Positions 16,799 through 25,701 are shown, counted from the first letter of the stretch. The stretch: DNA of 64,000 nt from an uncultured Ruminococcus sp. (GCA_947627625.1 CANQWR010000001.1:124001-188000); one strand, 5' to 3'. Notes: a model not told the origin generated them from the sequence alone. Made by a program: numbers and translations.

Positions 16799-17710
16799 AT
16801 GGATATTGAAAAATACAAAAGAGAGATGATGAAACTCTACAGCAGGCGAAAACCGGAGGAAATTTCACAGCAGGAGAACGTCAATGCGGAAAGTGTTCAG
16901 GTGAACGGAGATATTAAAAGTCAAGGGGAGAATGTCAATAAATCGGGAGTGCAGGAGCAGAAACAGGAACAGCCTTTGCGGGAGAGTGTTCAGGTGAACG
17001 GAGAAATTAAAAATCGTGAGGAGACTTTTGACAAATCTGAAATTCAGGGACAGAAGCAGGAACAGCCTTTGCGGGAGAATGTCAAGACGGAGAATGTACG
17101 GGCAGACGGAGATATTAAAAGTCAAGAGGAGACTTTTGACAAATCTGAAATTCAGGGACAGGAGCAGGAACAGCCTTTGCAGGAAAATTTCGGTTCGGAG
17201 ACAGTCGATTACAGCGAACGCTATCCCGATATTGATTTTTCGGAACTGGAGAGCGATTTGGGGACACTCCCGTCAGAGGAGACAAACAATCCCCCCGAAT
17301 ATATTTCGGAGGAGAGTCTCGGAAGTGCCACGGGTTACATAATAGTGAACGCAAGGGCGGGTGACGAGTCCACAGCGGTAGTGGGTGCAGTGGTACTTGT
17401 CACGGCGATAGTGGACGGCAACAGAATGATACTTGCAAGCGGTGTCACGGACGAGAACGGCACAACCCCGAAATTCAGTCTGCCCGCCCCCGAGTACAGC
17501 CTTTCACAGAGACCGTCTCCGTCGTCAAGACCGTACAATCTATTTGACGTTTCGGTGACTGCAAAGGGTTATTTCAATGCGAGGAGTGTGGACGTACCCG
17601 TCTTTGCGGACACGGTCTCAATACAGAATTTCAGCATGATACCCGTGCCGTTTATGATGAAGTCAAATGACGAGACTGTGACGTATTTCAATCAGGAGCC
17701 TTTTGCCTGA
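16799..17710 (+). CDS. carboxypeptidase-regulatory-like domain protein with Gln/Glu-rich repeats
   Basis: A ~303-residue protein with no signal peptide. After MDIEKYKREMMKLYSRRKPEE come about three imperfect ~33-residue repeats (residues ~20-125) containing EQKQEQPLRE and SVQVNGDIKSQ. An acidic region follows, then a ~105-residue Ig-like domain (ATGYIIVNARAGDESTAVVGAVVLV to FSMIPVPFM) like the carboxypeptidase regulatory fold. GGGAGG lies 10 bases before ATG 16799; a TTG at 16793 is possible. It heads a cluster with two peptidoglycan-binding genes in the same direction. Similar trios occur in Clostridia, as far as I recall, but their role is not established. The repeat number may be unstable because the DNA units are near-identical. 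Confidence 0.7.
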   Translation: MDIEKYKREMMKLYSRRKPEEISQQENVNAESVQVNGDIKSQGENVNKSGVQEQKQEQPLRESVQVNGEIKNREETFDKSEIQGQKQEQPLRENVKTENVRADGDIKSQEETFDKSEIQGQEQEQPLQENFGSETVDYSERYPDIDFSELESDLGTLPSEETNNPPEYISEESLGSATGYIIVNARAGDESTAVVGAVVLVTAIVDGNRMILASGVTDENGTTPKFSLPAPEYSLSQRPSPSSRPYNLFDVSVTAKGYFNARSVDVPVFADTVSIQNFSMIPVPFMMKSNDETVTYFNQEPFA

Positions 17711-17764
17711 ACAGTTTTTCGGGAATTTTTTTAATTTTCAAAAAAAAACAGAGAGGAGAATTTT

Positions 17765-19156
17765 ATGCTGACAGGTACGCCATATATCCCCGAGACAATA
17801 ACCGTACACCTTGGAAGTCCCGATTCGGACGCTCCCAATGTGACGGTGGACTTCAATTCATATATAAAAAATGTGGCATCGAGCGAGATATTCCCGACGT
17901 GGCCCGAAAACGCTCTGAGAGCCAATATATACGCAATAGTCAGTTTTGCACTGAACAGGATATACACGGAGTGGTACAGGTCGAGGGGATACGATTTTGA
18001 CATAACGTCAGTCACGCAGTATGACCAGAAGTTCATAAACGGCAGGGAGTACTTCCAGAATATCAGCTATCTTGTTGACGAACTTTTCAACGACTATGTA
18101 CGCCGTCAGGGGAGTGTCGAACCGCTTTTCACGTCATTTTGCAACGGCACGACTGTCACCTGTGACGGTCTTTCACAGTGGGGAACTGTTGACCTTGCAA
18201 ATCAAGGTCTCACGCCTTACGAGATACTCCAATATTATTACGGAAAGGATATAGATATAGTGAAAGATGCACCCGTCAGAACAGCTCTGCCGTCCTATCC
18301 CGATATACCTCTTGAACTCGGAGCAGTCGGAAATGATGTCAGGTCACTTCAGATATATCTGAACAGAATATCGGGAAACTATCCTGCAATACCCAAAATT
18401 CCCTCTGCGGACGGAGTTTTCGATTCGGCTACGGAGGAGGCGGTGCGGACTTTCCAGAGCGTTTTCGGACTTGAGCCGACGGGAGTAGTTGACGAGGCTA
18501 CATGGTACAGGATAGCATATATTTACACAAGTGTCAAGAGGATAGCGGAACTCGATTCGGAGGGAGTGAGATTTGAGGAGATAACGCCTGTCTTTGCGGA
18601 GGATTTGAGTATAGGAATGCAGGGGATAGAAGTCAGCGGAGTGCAGTATTATCTTGCGGTCATAGGGGCTTACTATGAAGCGGTTGAGCCTGTGGAGATA
18701 ACCGGATATTTTGGAGAGCAGACCGAAAATTCGGTCAAGTCATTCCAGAGGGTTTTCGGACTTCCCCAGACGGGAATTGTAGACCGTGCAACAAGAAACG
18801 ATTTGTACAGGGCGTACAGGGGCATTGCAGACACTATTAAACCCGAGTACACGGCAGTTGCGATATATCCGGGAATAGTCCTGAAAGAGGGCGATTCGGG
18901 GGAGTCTGTCAGAATAATTCAGGAGTATCTCAGTCTGATTCACAACACTTACAGCAATATTCCCGCCGTAAACAACACGGGCTATTTCGGTCCTCTGACA
19001 AGGCAGGCTGTCACGGAATTTCAGAAACAGTTCGGGATAAACCCCACAGGGCTTGTCGGGGCGGTGACATGGGATAAGATCGCAGAAGTTTACTCAGATT
19101 TGAAATTCGGCTTTGACAAGAGACCTTACCAGAACCCCGGTTACACGATTACCTGA
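17765..19156 (+). CDS. SpoIID/LytB-like protein with three peptidoglycan-binding domains
   Basis: A 463-residue protein. The N-terminal ~175 residues resemble the SpoIID/LytB fold (VDFNSYIKNVASSEIFPTWPENALRANIYA and a later GLSQWGTVDLANQGLTPYEIL). The rest holds three PG_binding_1 units, each ending in a FQxxFGLxxTGxVDxAT pattern (about 195-260, 285-350, 375-440). SpoIID proteins cleave denuded glycan strands during spore engulfment. Whether this protein is catalytic is unknown, and it lacks an N-terminal signal. The strict gene pairing with the upstream Ig-like protein suggests a complex. A forespore or spore-coat assignment would be speculative. Confidence 0.75.
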   Translation: MLTGTPYIPETITVHLGSPDSDAPNVTVDFNSYIKNVASSEIFPTWPENALRANIYAIVSFALNRIYTEWYRSRGYDFDITSVTQYDQKFINGREYFQNISYLVDELFNDYVRRQGSVEPLFTSFCNGTTVTCDGLSQWGTVDLANQGLTPYEILQYYYGKDIDIVKDAPVRTALPSYPDIPLELGAVGNDVRSLQIYLNRISGNYPAIPKIPSADGVFDSATEEAVRTFQSVFGLEPTGVVDEATWYRIAYIYTSVKRIAELDSEGVRFEEITPVFAEDLSIGMQGIEVSGVQYYLAVIGAYYEAVEPVEITGYFGEQTENSVKSFQRVFGLPQTGIVDRATRNDLYRAYRGIADTIKPEYTAVAIYPGIVLKEGDSGESVRIIQEYLSLIHNTYSNIPAVNNTGYFGPLTRQAVTEFQKQFGINPTGLVGAVTWDKIAEVYSDLKFGFDKRPYQNPGYTIT

Positions 19157-19185
19157 AAAAACAGCAAAAGGGAGAGTGATTTTTT

Positions 19186-19710
19186 ATGCCTTACAGCGAC
19201 ATTCAGAGGAGACAGCATATTTTTGAGTTACAGACCTATCTGCACGCTATATCTTTGATGGACAATAAAATACCGCTTGTCATTCCCGACGGCGTTTACG
19301 GACAGGAGACTTCAATAGCGGTTATGGCTTTTCAGCGTGAACACAGACTAAAAGACACCGGAAAAACAGACCCCGAAACTTGGGATATGATAGTAAAAGT
19401 GTACAGGAGTTACCTCGATGCGGAACCTATCGCCTATTCGGCTTTTCCGTCAGCAGGGTACACGGCGGTCACGGGCGACAGCGGACAGCTTGTTTATATA
19501 ATACAGGCTATGTTGCACAGTGTGGGAACTTGCTACGACAACACCCCCAATGTGACGGTCTGCGGAAATTTCAATGAAGTTACCTGTGAAGCGGTCAAAA
19601 GATTCCAGAAGTGGAGCGGTCTCCCCGAAAACGGCAAAGTTGACAGCGGAACGTGGAATATGCTTGTGCGTTGCTGTGAACACATAAATATGACGGTTTT
19701 CAGCGTGTGA
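19186..19710 (+). CDS. double peptidoglycan-binding-domain protein
   Basis: A 174-residue protein built almost entirely from two PG_binding_1 domains (AVMAFQREHRLKDTGKTDPETWDMI and AVKRFQKWSGLPENGKVDSGTWNML). It has no signal peptide or catalytic domain. It starts after AGGGAGAGTG, 29 bases behind the SpoIID-like gene, and its repeats resemble those of that neighbour, so it may have arisen by duplication of the neighbour's C-terminal part. It probably binds wall glycan together with the other two products. Confidence 0.78.
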   Translation: MPYSDIQRRQHIFELQTYLHAISLMDNKIPLVIPDGVYGQETSIAVMAFQREHRLKDTGKTDPETWDMIVKVYRSYLDAEPIAYSAFPSAGYTAVTGDSGQLVYIIQAMLHSVGTCYDNTPNVTVCGNFNEVTCEAVKRFQKWSGLPENGKVDSGTWNMLVRCCEHINMTVFSV

Positions 19711-19797
19711 GGGAAATTTTTTTACCTGCTATGACATATCGTCCGCATGATTTCAATATAAAAGCACAAAATATCAGTTTTTAAGCATTATATATCA

Positions 19798-19826
19798 TTG
19801 CCAAAAATTATTTCATGATTTATAAT
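19798..19826 (+). promoter_or_regulatory. promoter of the pectate lyase gene
   Basis: TTGCCA (19798-19803) and TATAAT (19821-19826), 17 bases apart. The predicted start gives a ~87-base leader. Confidence 0.6.
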
Positions 19827-19847
19827 AAATACTGTCAGAATAAACAG

Positions 19848-19870
19848 GCGGTGTACACAGGGTACACTGC
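19848..19870 (+). promoter_or_regulatory. inverted repeat in the pectate lyase leader
   Basis: GCGGTGTAC and GTACACTGC pair over nine positions (one G-T) around a 5-base loop, about 15 bases after the predicted transcription start. It could be an operator just downstream of the promoter or an mRNA-stabilising hairpin. Confidence 0.4.
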
Positions 19871-19918
19871 AAAGCGTATCATTATATTTCATATTTTAAT
19901 TTTTTGGAGGGTAAAAAA

Positions 19919-22900
19919 ATGAGAAATTTACTCATGAAGAAGAGAATAACTGCTCTTCTCTCAGCGACAGTGATGTCGGTAACAGGTATAGCAGGTGCGG
20001 CAGGAACTGCAATGACAGCAGTCCTCACAGCAGGCGTGACAACTTCTTTCGCTGCGGAGAGCAGTGTAAAAGTCCTCACATCGGTGGGATACGGAGAGGG
20101 TATGTATGCAACATGGTCTCCCGTGACAGGTGCTGACGGCTACAATGTTTACGTTGACGGCACACAGATAGACTCAATGCTGATAAGACAGTATTCGGGC
20201 TATTTCAGAGCCGATATGGTCGGACTCAAAGCGGGAAGTCACACTATGACAATCGTACCCGTTACAGGCGGTAAAGAGGACACCTCAAAACAGGCTGAAA
20301 CAAAAGCGGACGTTTATGCACACGACAGAAGCGGTTTCGGATTTGTGAATGGCAGTTCTTCAGGTGCTTACAACGATGACGGTACTCTTAAAGCAAATGC
20401 TACTGTAGTTTATGTTACAAATGATACAAAGGATTCCGTCAGCGTGACACTCCCCGACAAGAAGGGCAACGATGTTGAACTCAAAGGCGTTCAGGCTATC
20501 ATAACAGGTCTAAAAAGCAACGAGAAGTGCGGACCTGTTGCAATAAGATTTATAGGAAATATCACAGACCCCGACGGAATGAGCAAGGGAGACCTCTATG
20601 TAGACGCTGTTACTTGCGGTCTCACAATTGAGGGTATAGGAAATGACACTACTTTCAACGGTTTCGGACTTGTCATGAAAAACAGTTCAAACGTTGAGGC
20701 AAGAAATATAGGTTTTATGAACTGTGACAGTTCTGAGGGTGATGACTGCGGACTCCAGCAAAAAAATGACCACATATGGGTTCACAACTGCGATTTCTTC
20801 TACGGCGATGCAGGTTCGGATGCCGACCAGGTAAAGGGTGACGGTGCACTCGACACAAAGACTTCCACATATGTAACTCACTCCTATAACCACTTCTGGG
20901 ACAACGGAAAGTGCAATCTGCAGGGTATGAAGAGCGAGTCCACGGAGAACTACATAACATACCACCACAACTGGTATGACCACTCCGACTCACGTCACCC
21001 CAGAATAAGGACTTGCACGGTCCACACTTACAACAACTACTTTGACGGAAACGCTAAATACGGTGTAGGCGTGACAATGGGTTCGTCCTGTTTCGTTGAA
21101 AACAACTATTTCAGGAACTGCAAATATCCTATGCTTGCTTCAATGCAGGGCAGTGACATTGCAGAGGGCGAGGGTACTTTCTCCGGTGAGGACGGCGGTA
21201 TCATCAAGTCCTACGGCAACTATATAGAGGGCGAAAAGGCTTATGTGACATATCAGGACAACGGTACCGAATTTGACGCATATGAGGCTTCCTCAAGAGA
21301 CGAACAGGTTCCGTCTTCCGTAAAGACAAAACAGGGCGGTACAGGTTACAACAACTTTGATACGGCAGGAGATTTCTACTCCTACACCCCCGACAAGGCA
21401 GAGGACGTTCCCGCTGTGGTTACTGCAAAGGCAGGACGTGTTGACGGCGGCGACTTCCAGTGGAGTTTTGACAATTCCGTTGACGATGCAAGTTATGCGG
21501 TAAATCAGGCACTTAAAGACGCAATAGTAGCTTACGATGATTCAATAGTAGCTATAGGTTCGGGATTCAAGGAGGATTCGGGTACGGTAACTCCCCCCAC
21601 GACTACTGCTCCCGTACAGACAGATACTCCCGCAACACAGACGACAGCTACTCCCACAAAGCCCGTTCTACCCGCAACAACAGCTACTCCCGTGACGGGC
21701 GACAACGTTATATATGCTTCTCCCGACGGCAAGGGTGACGGAAAGACCAAGGACACACCGACAGACGTTCTCACGGCTATAGGAAGTGTCAAGGCAGGCG
21801 GTACAATATACCTCCTCGGCGGAACTTATAAGTTCAGTGAGATGATTATGATAGACTCCTCAAACAGCGGTACAGAGGGCAATTACAAGACGATTTCCGC
21901 ATATCCCGGTGACAAGGTTGTCTGGGACTTCTCGGGACAGGGTGCTGCTGACGGCTCAAAGAGAGGTGTCACACTCGACGGTGACTACTGGCACTTCTAC
22001 GGCTTTGAGATTACAAAGGCTGCCGACAACGGAATGCTCCTGTCGGGAAACAACAACAAGATTGAGATGATGGTATTCAACGACAATCAGGATACGGGAC
22101 TTCAGGTTTCAAGGTACAACACAAGTGCCGCATCAATTGCAGACTGGCCCTCATATAACCTTATTCTCAACTGCACATCAAAGAACAACTGCGACGACGC
22201 TACAATGGAGAATGCGGACGGATTTGCCGCAAAACTCACCTGCGGAGAGGGTAACGTATTTGACGGCTGTATGGCTTACTGCAACTCCGATGACGGCTGG
22301 GATCTGTTTGCAAAGTCCGAAACAGGACCGATAGGTGTCGTTACTATAAAAAATTCAATAGCTTTCAGGAACGGTTTCACGGAGTTCGGAGAGGGCTACG
22401 GCGACTGTGACGGAAACGGCTTCAAACTCGGTGGTTCGGGAGTAGGTTCTGCACACGTTGTTGTGAACTGCCTTGCATTTGAGAACCTCAACTGCGGTTT
22501 CACGGACAACAACAACCCGAAACTCGGAAGTCTCACGGACTGCACAGCTTATAACAACGGTGTCGGCGGAAACGGCAAGCCCAATGTTTCCTGCTACCGC
22601 TGCACAGATACGACTACTCTCTTCACGGACGTTATGTCGTATATCAGCACGGGCAAGGTTTCCGATGTGGGAGCAGCCGGAATAAAGGTCTCCAATGATA
22701 AACTGGTCGGCAAGGCTGAGAACACTATCTACTACAACAGCAAGTACTACTACGCAAAGAGTGAGACCATGACAAACGGTGCAAAAGTCGGTGACATTAT
22801 AACTCCCTCTGATTCGGACTTCATAAGCCTGAGCGTTCCCGCAATGGGTACGGACTTCCACACGGCTTGGAGAGGTGCGGACGGTTCACCCAATCCCGCA

Positions 22901-23779
22901 GGTTTTGCGGAGACCGTCTCAAACGGAACATACGCAAGTGTAGGTTATCATATGTCAAACGGCAGTTCGTCGGTAACTCCTCCTGCAACGACTCCGACAA
23001 CTCCCACATCTCCTTCAAAGCCTGACGAGACAAAGACTACATCTACAAAAGCTCCTGAAGTAAACCCGACTTCCGCAGGCGGTTACGTTCACGACTTCAC
23101 AGCAAACGGCAAGAACAGCACTTTCTACACAATTACGGGTAATCTCTCGACAAGTAAGGGTACTGTGAACTATGCAGGCAAGGAACTCACACAGGCTCTC
23201 AAAATGGAGTCTTCCACTTCAATAGAATTTACAGCCGACAAGGACGGTACGCTCACACTCGTATTTGACAAGGGCGGTGCTGTAAAGGTTGACGGTGAGA
23301 AGTACACGGCAGACGCTTCCGGTATAGCTGCTATAGAACTCAAAGCAGGAGCTCACAAGATTACAAAGGGCGATTCGCTCAATATGTTCTACATGGTTTA
23401 CTCGGAGAAAGGCTCTTCACAGGGCGGAGATACGACTGCAACACCCGCTCCCACAACTTCAAAGACTCCCGACAATACAACAACTCCGAGCGACAAGACG
23501 ACGACTCCCGCCGACAAACCCACAAAGCCCGCTGAGACGGCAACAACTCCGTCTGGAAGTTCAAGTTGCGGAGATGCAAACCTTGACGGAAATGTCACTA
23601 TAGCTGACAGCGTTGCAATTCTTCAGTACCTTGCAAATTCCGATGAGTACGGTCTCAAAGGTGATGCCCTCACAAATGCCGACTGCTGTAACGTCGGTGA
23701 CGGTGTAAACACCGAGGACGCACTTTCGATACAGAAACTCGATGCAGGAGTAATCAGTTCACTCCCCGAGACAAAGTGA
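19919..23779 (+). CDS. cellulosomal PL1-PL9 pectate lyase with CBM77-like module and dockerin
   Basis: A ~1286-residue secreted enzyme for degrading pectin. Order: signal peptide (cleaved near SFAAES), PL1 lyase (~30-540; TSTYVTHSYNHFWDN, HHNWYDHSDSRHPRIR), Thr/Pro linker, PL9 lyase (~595-960; NADGFAAKLTCGEGN with the catalytic Lys, NSDDGWDLF), second linker, a ~110-residue beta domain (YVHDFTANGKNSTFY) resembling CBM77, Thr/Pro linker and a type I dockerin (GDANLDGNVTIADSVAIL). CBM77 was described from an R. flavefaciens PL1/PL9 protein with this architecture. The start is the ATG after GGAGG at 19906. The dockerin's second Ca repeat (NADCCNVGDGVNTEDAL) is less canonical. Confidence 0.92.
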   Translation: MRNLLMKKRITALLSATVMSVTGIAGAAGTAMTAVLTAGVTTSFAAESSVKVLTSVGYGEGMYATWSPVTGADGYNVYVDGTQIDSMLIRQYSGYFRADMVGLKAGSHTMTIVPVTGGKEDTSKQAETKADVYAHDRSGFGFVNGSSSGAYNDDGTLKANATVVYVTNDTKDSVSVTLPDKKGNDVELKGVQAIITGLKSNEKCGPVAIRFIGNITDPDGMSKGDLYVDAVTCGLTIEGIGNDTTFNGFGLVMKNSSNVEARNIGFMNCDSSEGDDCGLQQKNDHIWVHNCDFFYGDAGSDADQVKGDGALDTKTSTYVTHSYNHFWDNGKCNLQGMKSESTENYITYHHNWYDHSDSRHPRIRTCTVHTYNNYFDGNAKYGVGVTMGSSCFVENNYFRNCKYPMLASMQGSDIAEGEGTFSGEDGGIIKSYGNYIEGEKAYVTYQDNGTEFDAYEASSRDEQVPSSVKTKQGGTGYNNFDTAGDFYSYTPDKAEDVPAVVTAKAGRVDGGDFQWSFDNSVDDASYAVNQALKDAIVAYDDSIVAIGSGFKEDSGTVTPPTTTAPVQTDTPATQTTATPTKPVLPATTATPVTGDNVIYASPDGKGDGKTKDTPTDVLTAIGSVKAGGTIYLLGGTYKFSEMIMIDSSNSGTEGNYKTISAYPGDKVVWDFSGQGAADGSKRGVTLDGDYWHFYGFEITKAADNGMLLSGNNNKIEMMVFNDNQDTGLQVSRYNTSAASIADWPSYNLILNCTSKNNCDDATMENADGFAAKLTCGEGNVFDGCMAYCNSDDGWDLFAKSETGPIGVVTIKNSIAFRNGFTEFGEGYGDCDGNGFKLGGSGVGSAHVVVNCLAFENLNCGFTDNNNPKLGSLTDCTAYNNGVGGNGKPNVSCYRCTDTTTLFTDVMSYISTGKVSDVGAAGIKVSNDKLVGKAENTIYYNSKYYYAKSETMTNGAKVGDIITPSDSDFISLSVPAMGTDFHTAWRGADGSPNPAGFAETVSNGTYASVGYHMSNGSSSVTPPATTPTTPTSPSKPDETKTTSTKAPEVNPTSAGGYVHDFTANGKNSTFYTITGNLSTSKGTVNYAGKELTQALKMESSTSIEFTADKDGTLTLVFDKGGAVKVDGEKYTADASGIAAIELKAGAHKITKGDSLNMFYMVYSEKGSSQGGDTTATPAPTTSKTPDNTTTPSDKTTTPADKPTKPAETATTPSGSSSCGDANLDGNVTIADSVAILQYLANSDEYGLKGDALTNADCCNVGDGVNTEDALSIQKLDAGVISSLPETK

Positions 23780-23835
23780 TGTGAATAAAACTAAAACAAA
23801 AGACAACCAGATACCCCTAAATATAATGATATAAG

Positions 23836-23867
23836 AAAAAAGGTTCTCCCACGGGGGAACCTTTTTT
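23836..23867. terminator. bidirectional terminator between the pectate lyase and lipase genes
   Basis: AAAAAAGGTTC and GAACCTTTTTT flank a short GC-rich loop region, giving a strong hairpin with T-runs on both strands. The two genes converge here. Confidence 0.85.
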
Positions 23868-23875
23868 CGCTTTTT

Positions 23876-24799
23876 TTATGTTAGGGACTGTTTTATTTTT
23901 GAAACTATGTCCTCCCAGACAGTATTTTTGTCCGTTTCGTTGAGGATTTCGTGACGCATATCGGGGTACAGCTTGTGCGTGACGTTCTTGAAACCTCTTG
24001 TTTCGAGAAATCTTGTCGCATCAAAAAATTTTTCCTCCGAGAACAGACAGGGGTCGTCTTTTCCCGAAATAAAGTGTACGGGAATATCGGGATTTTCGGG
24101 AGTGAAATTATTCCAGAGTTCCTCCGAATAGGTTCGCTTTATGAGCGTGACGAGAGCTTCATAGCCGTTGAGAGTGTATATAAAACTACACAAAGGGTCG
24201 TTGTTGAATTTCAGGACAACTTCGGGATTACTGCAAATCCAGGAGTGTGCAGAGTCGCCGAAACCCATATTCAGGAAACTCTCCGACATTTCGGCTATAC
24301 GTCGGCTTCTGTGTCTCTCACCGAGTTTTTTTGCAAGTTCGGACTCTATAAAGCCCGCAATGCCCGAAAATCTCATAAAACAGGGCGAACCTGCGAGTAT
24401 TATGCCGTCAGCGTTACCTCTTGAAAGCAGAAAGCACCTGACCGTCAGAGAACCCATGCTGTGACCCATTACAAACAGCGGAACTTCACCGAAAATTTTT
24501 CTTGCGTGTTCCCCGACGGTAAAAACGTCACGGACGGCGTTTTCAGCGGGATTTTCGTACATATAGCCTATATCGTCGGGTTGGGATATACTCTGTCCGT
24601 GACCCCTTGTGTCGGATATGATAACCGCAATCTGGTTTTGCGTGAGAAATTCGGCAAAGGGGTAATATCTCTCCTTGTGTTCGTTCATGCCGTGGACTAT
24701 CTGTAAAACCGCAACGGGGGGATTGTCGGGAGAAAAAACAGCCGTGTGGAGGAGAGGTTTTTCCGATTCGGGAGTTATAAAAAATTCACTTTTATTCAT
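23876..24799 (-). CDS. alpha/beta hydrolase, monoacylglycerol lipase-like
   Basis: A cytoplasmic serine hydrolase of 307 residues in the lysophospholipase/monoacylglycerol lipase group. Visible motifs are the HGMNEHKERY oxyanion region, the nucleophile elbow GHSMGSLTVR (Ser near 113), a late Asp (SGKDDPC) and the catalytic His in YPDMRHEILNE. The cap domain lies between the elbow and Asp. The natural substrate cannot be deduced. It converges with the pectate lyase gene, and repeat DNA lies upstream. Confidence 0.88.
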   Translation of the reverse strand: MNKSEFFITPESEKPLLHTAVFSPDNPPVAVLQIVHGMNEHKERYYPFAEFLTQNQIAVIISDTRGHGQSISQPDDIGYMYENPAENAVRDVFTVGEHARKIFGEVPLFVMGHSMGSLTVRCFLLSRGNADGIILAGSPCFMRFSGIAGFIESELAKKLGERHRSRRIAEMSESFLNMGFGDSAHSWICSNPEVVLKFNNDPLCSFIYTLNGYEALVTLIKRTYSEELWNNFTPENPDIPVHFISGKDDPCLFSEEKFFDATRFLETRGFKNVTHKLYPDMRHEILNETDKNTVWEDIVSKIKQSLT

Positions 24800-24871
24800 T
24801 TTGGGGACTCCTTTTTGTTAAATTATTTTAGGACAATTATGGAGCAGGGGGTGTTTCACCTTGGGTTTCCG

Positions 24872-24987
24872 AAATTAAAGCGTTAGAATATCATGGGGGT
24901 CTGGGGGGATACTTCCCCCCAGCGGGGTCAAGGGGCGGAGCCCCTTGTGGGGGTTCAGGGGGCAAAGCCCCCTGCCCCCTAATCGTT
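24872..24987 (+). repeat. GC-rich palindromic repeat, type A copy 3
   Basis: AAATTAAAGCGTTAGAATA flank, TCATGGGGG, then the module series with GGGGGCAAAGCCCCC, ending CTAATCGTT. The middle module is a variant (AGGGGCGGAGCCCCT), a compensated change that preserves pairing. Confidence 0.75.
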
Positions 24988-25020
24988 CTTAAAATTTTGG
25001 GACTTACTTCCCGTACCTCA

Positions 25021-25138
25021 AAATTAAAACAGTAGAATTATTATGGGGGGCGGGGGCGGGGTATGGGGTGTCCCCATTTTCAATCACCCCCCAACGGGGG
25101 GTTGGGGGCAGAGCCCCCAATGGGGGTTCAGGGGGCAA
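25021..25138 (+). repeat. GC-rich palindromic repeat, type A copy 4 (long variant)
   Basis: AAATTAAAACAGTAGAATTA flank, then the GGGGCGGGGTATGGGGTG variant module shared with the copy at 15642, and the GGGGGCAGAGCCCCC hairpin. The last hairpin is truncated: GGGGGCAA is followed by unrelated sequence. Confidence 0.75.
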
Positions 25139-25207
25139 TACCTCGGTCAAAGAATATGGAGGTTAACCCTCCGTCTCCTATCGTTCCCCTAAAAAATTCA
25201 AAATATT

Positions 25208-25240
25208 AAAAAACAACGCTCCCCGTATCTGAGGAGCGTT
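25208..25240 (-). terminator. rho-independent terminator of the HPr-like gene
   Basis: On the minus strand AACGCTCC pairs with GGAGCGTT around a ~10-base loop, followed by GTTTTTT. Confidence 0.82.
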
Positions 25241-25271
25241 TCAGAGAATATGTTTATGCAACCGACTTTTT

Positions 25272-25502
25272 TTACTTCACGATGTACTTGTCGATCTCCT
25301 TGAAGAAAGCCTCGGCATCATCGGTGTGGGCAGTCAGTTCAATAGGTCTTGTGAGGTCGAGACTGAAAATACCCATGATAGACTTTGCGTCAACGGCGTA
25401 TCTTCCCGAGATGAGGTCGATGTCGTAGTCGTACTTCATGACGATGTTGACAAAGTCCTTTACATCGCTGATAGCCTGAAGTGAAATAGTAGCTTTTGTC
25501 AT
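25272..25502 (-). CDS. HPr-like protein lacking the phosphorylatable histidine
   Basis: A 76-residue protein with the HPr fold. The region of the regulatory serine is well preserved (KSIMGIFSLDL), but the N-terminal GxHARP motif carrying His15 is replaced by LQAISDVKDFVN, so it cannot take phosphate from Enzyme I. That fits Crh-like proteins, which act only through Ser46 phosphorylation by HPr kinase and CcpA, though Crh keeps a different residue there. A purely regulatory or structural role is inferred. It is transcribed alone from a consensus promoter and divergently from mtaB. Confidence 0.82.
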   Translation of the reverse strand: MTKATISLQAISDVKDFVNIVMKYDYDIDLISGRYAVDAKSIMGIFSLDLTRPIELTAHTDDAEAFFKEIDKYIVK

Positions 25503-25591
25503 AAAATGTTACCTCCTTATTCAAATAGGCGTGGCGTGTGGTTTTTTTCTCGTTTATTTCTTTTTCTGCGGCTTTCCCGTACCGCATATAT

Positions 25592-25620
25592 ATAATATCA
25601 CATAAATTTTCTGTTGTCAA
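25592..25620 (-). promoter_or_regulatory. sigma-A promoter of the HPr-like gene
   Basis: Minus-strand TTGACA (25615-25620) and TATTAT (25592-25597), 17-base spacer. Confidence 0.78.
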
Positions 25621-25624
25621 GGGG

Positions 25625-25653
25625 TTGAAATAAATTCGTTAATTTAGTATAAT
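25625..25653 (+). promoter_or_regulatory. sigma-A promoter of mtaB
   Basis: TTGAAA (25625-25630) and TATAAT (25648-25653), 17-base spacer. Its -35 box is only 4 bases from that of the divergent HPr-like promoter, so the two may interfere or share a regulator. Confidence 0.75.
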
Positions 25654-25701
25654 ATAAATATGGTTTGGTGGGAAGATTTTATTCAGAACGATAACAAATT
25701 T

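Larger units (their letters stand above)
24800..25271. other. gene-free region with two GC-rich repeats between the lipase and HPr-like genes
   Basis: About 470 bases without a credible ORF. It holds two type A palindromic repeat units and the terminator of the HPr-like gene. No promoter for the lipase gene could be singled out. Confidence 0.65.

Noticed and set aside
24872-25138. CRISPR array or insertion sequence from the repeated GC-rich units
   Set aside because: Units are palindrome chains without regular spacers and no transposase or cas gene is near.
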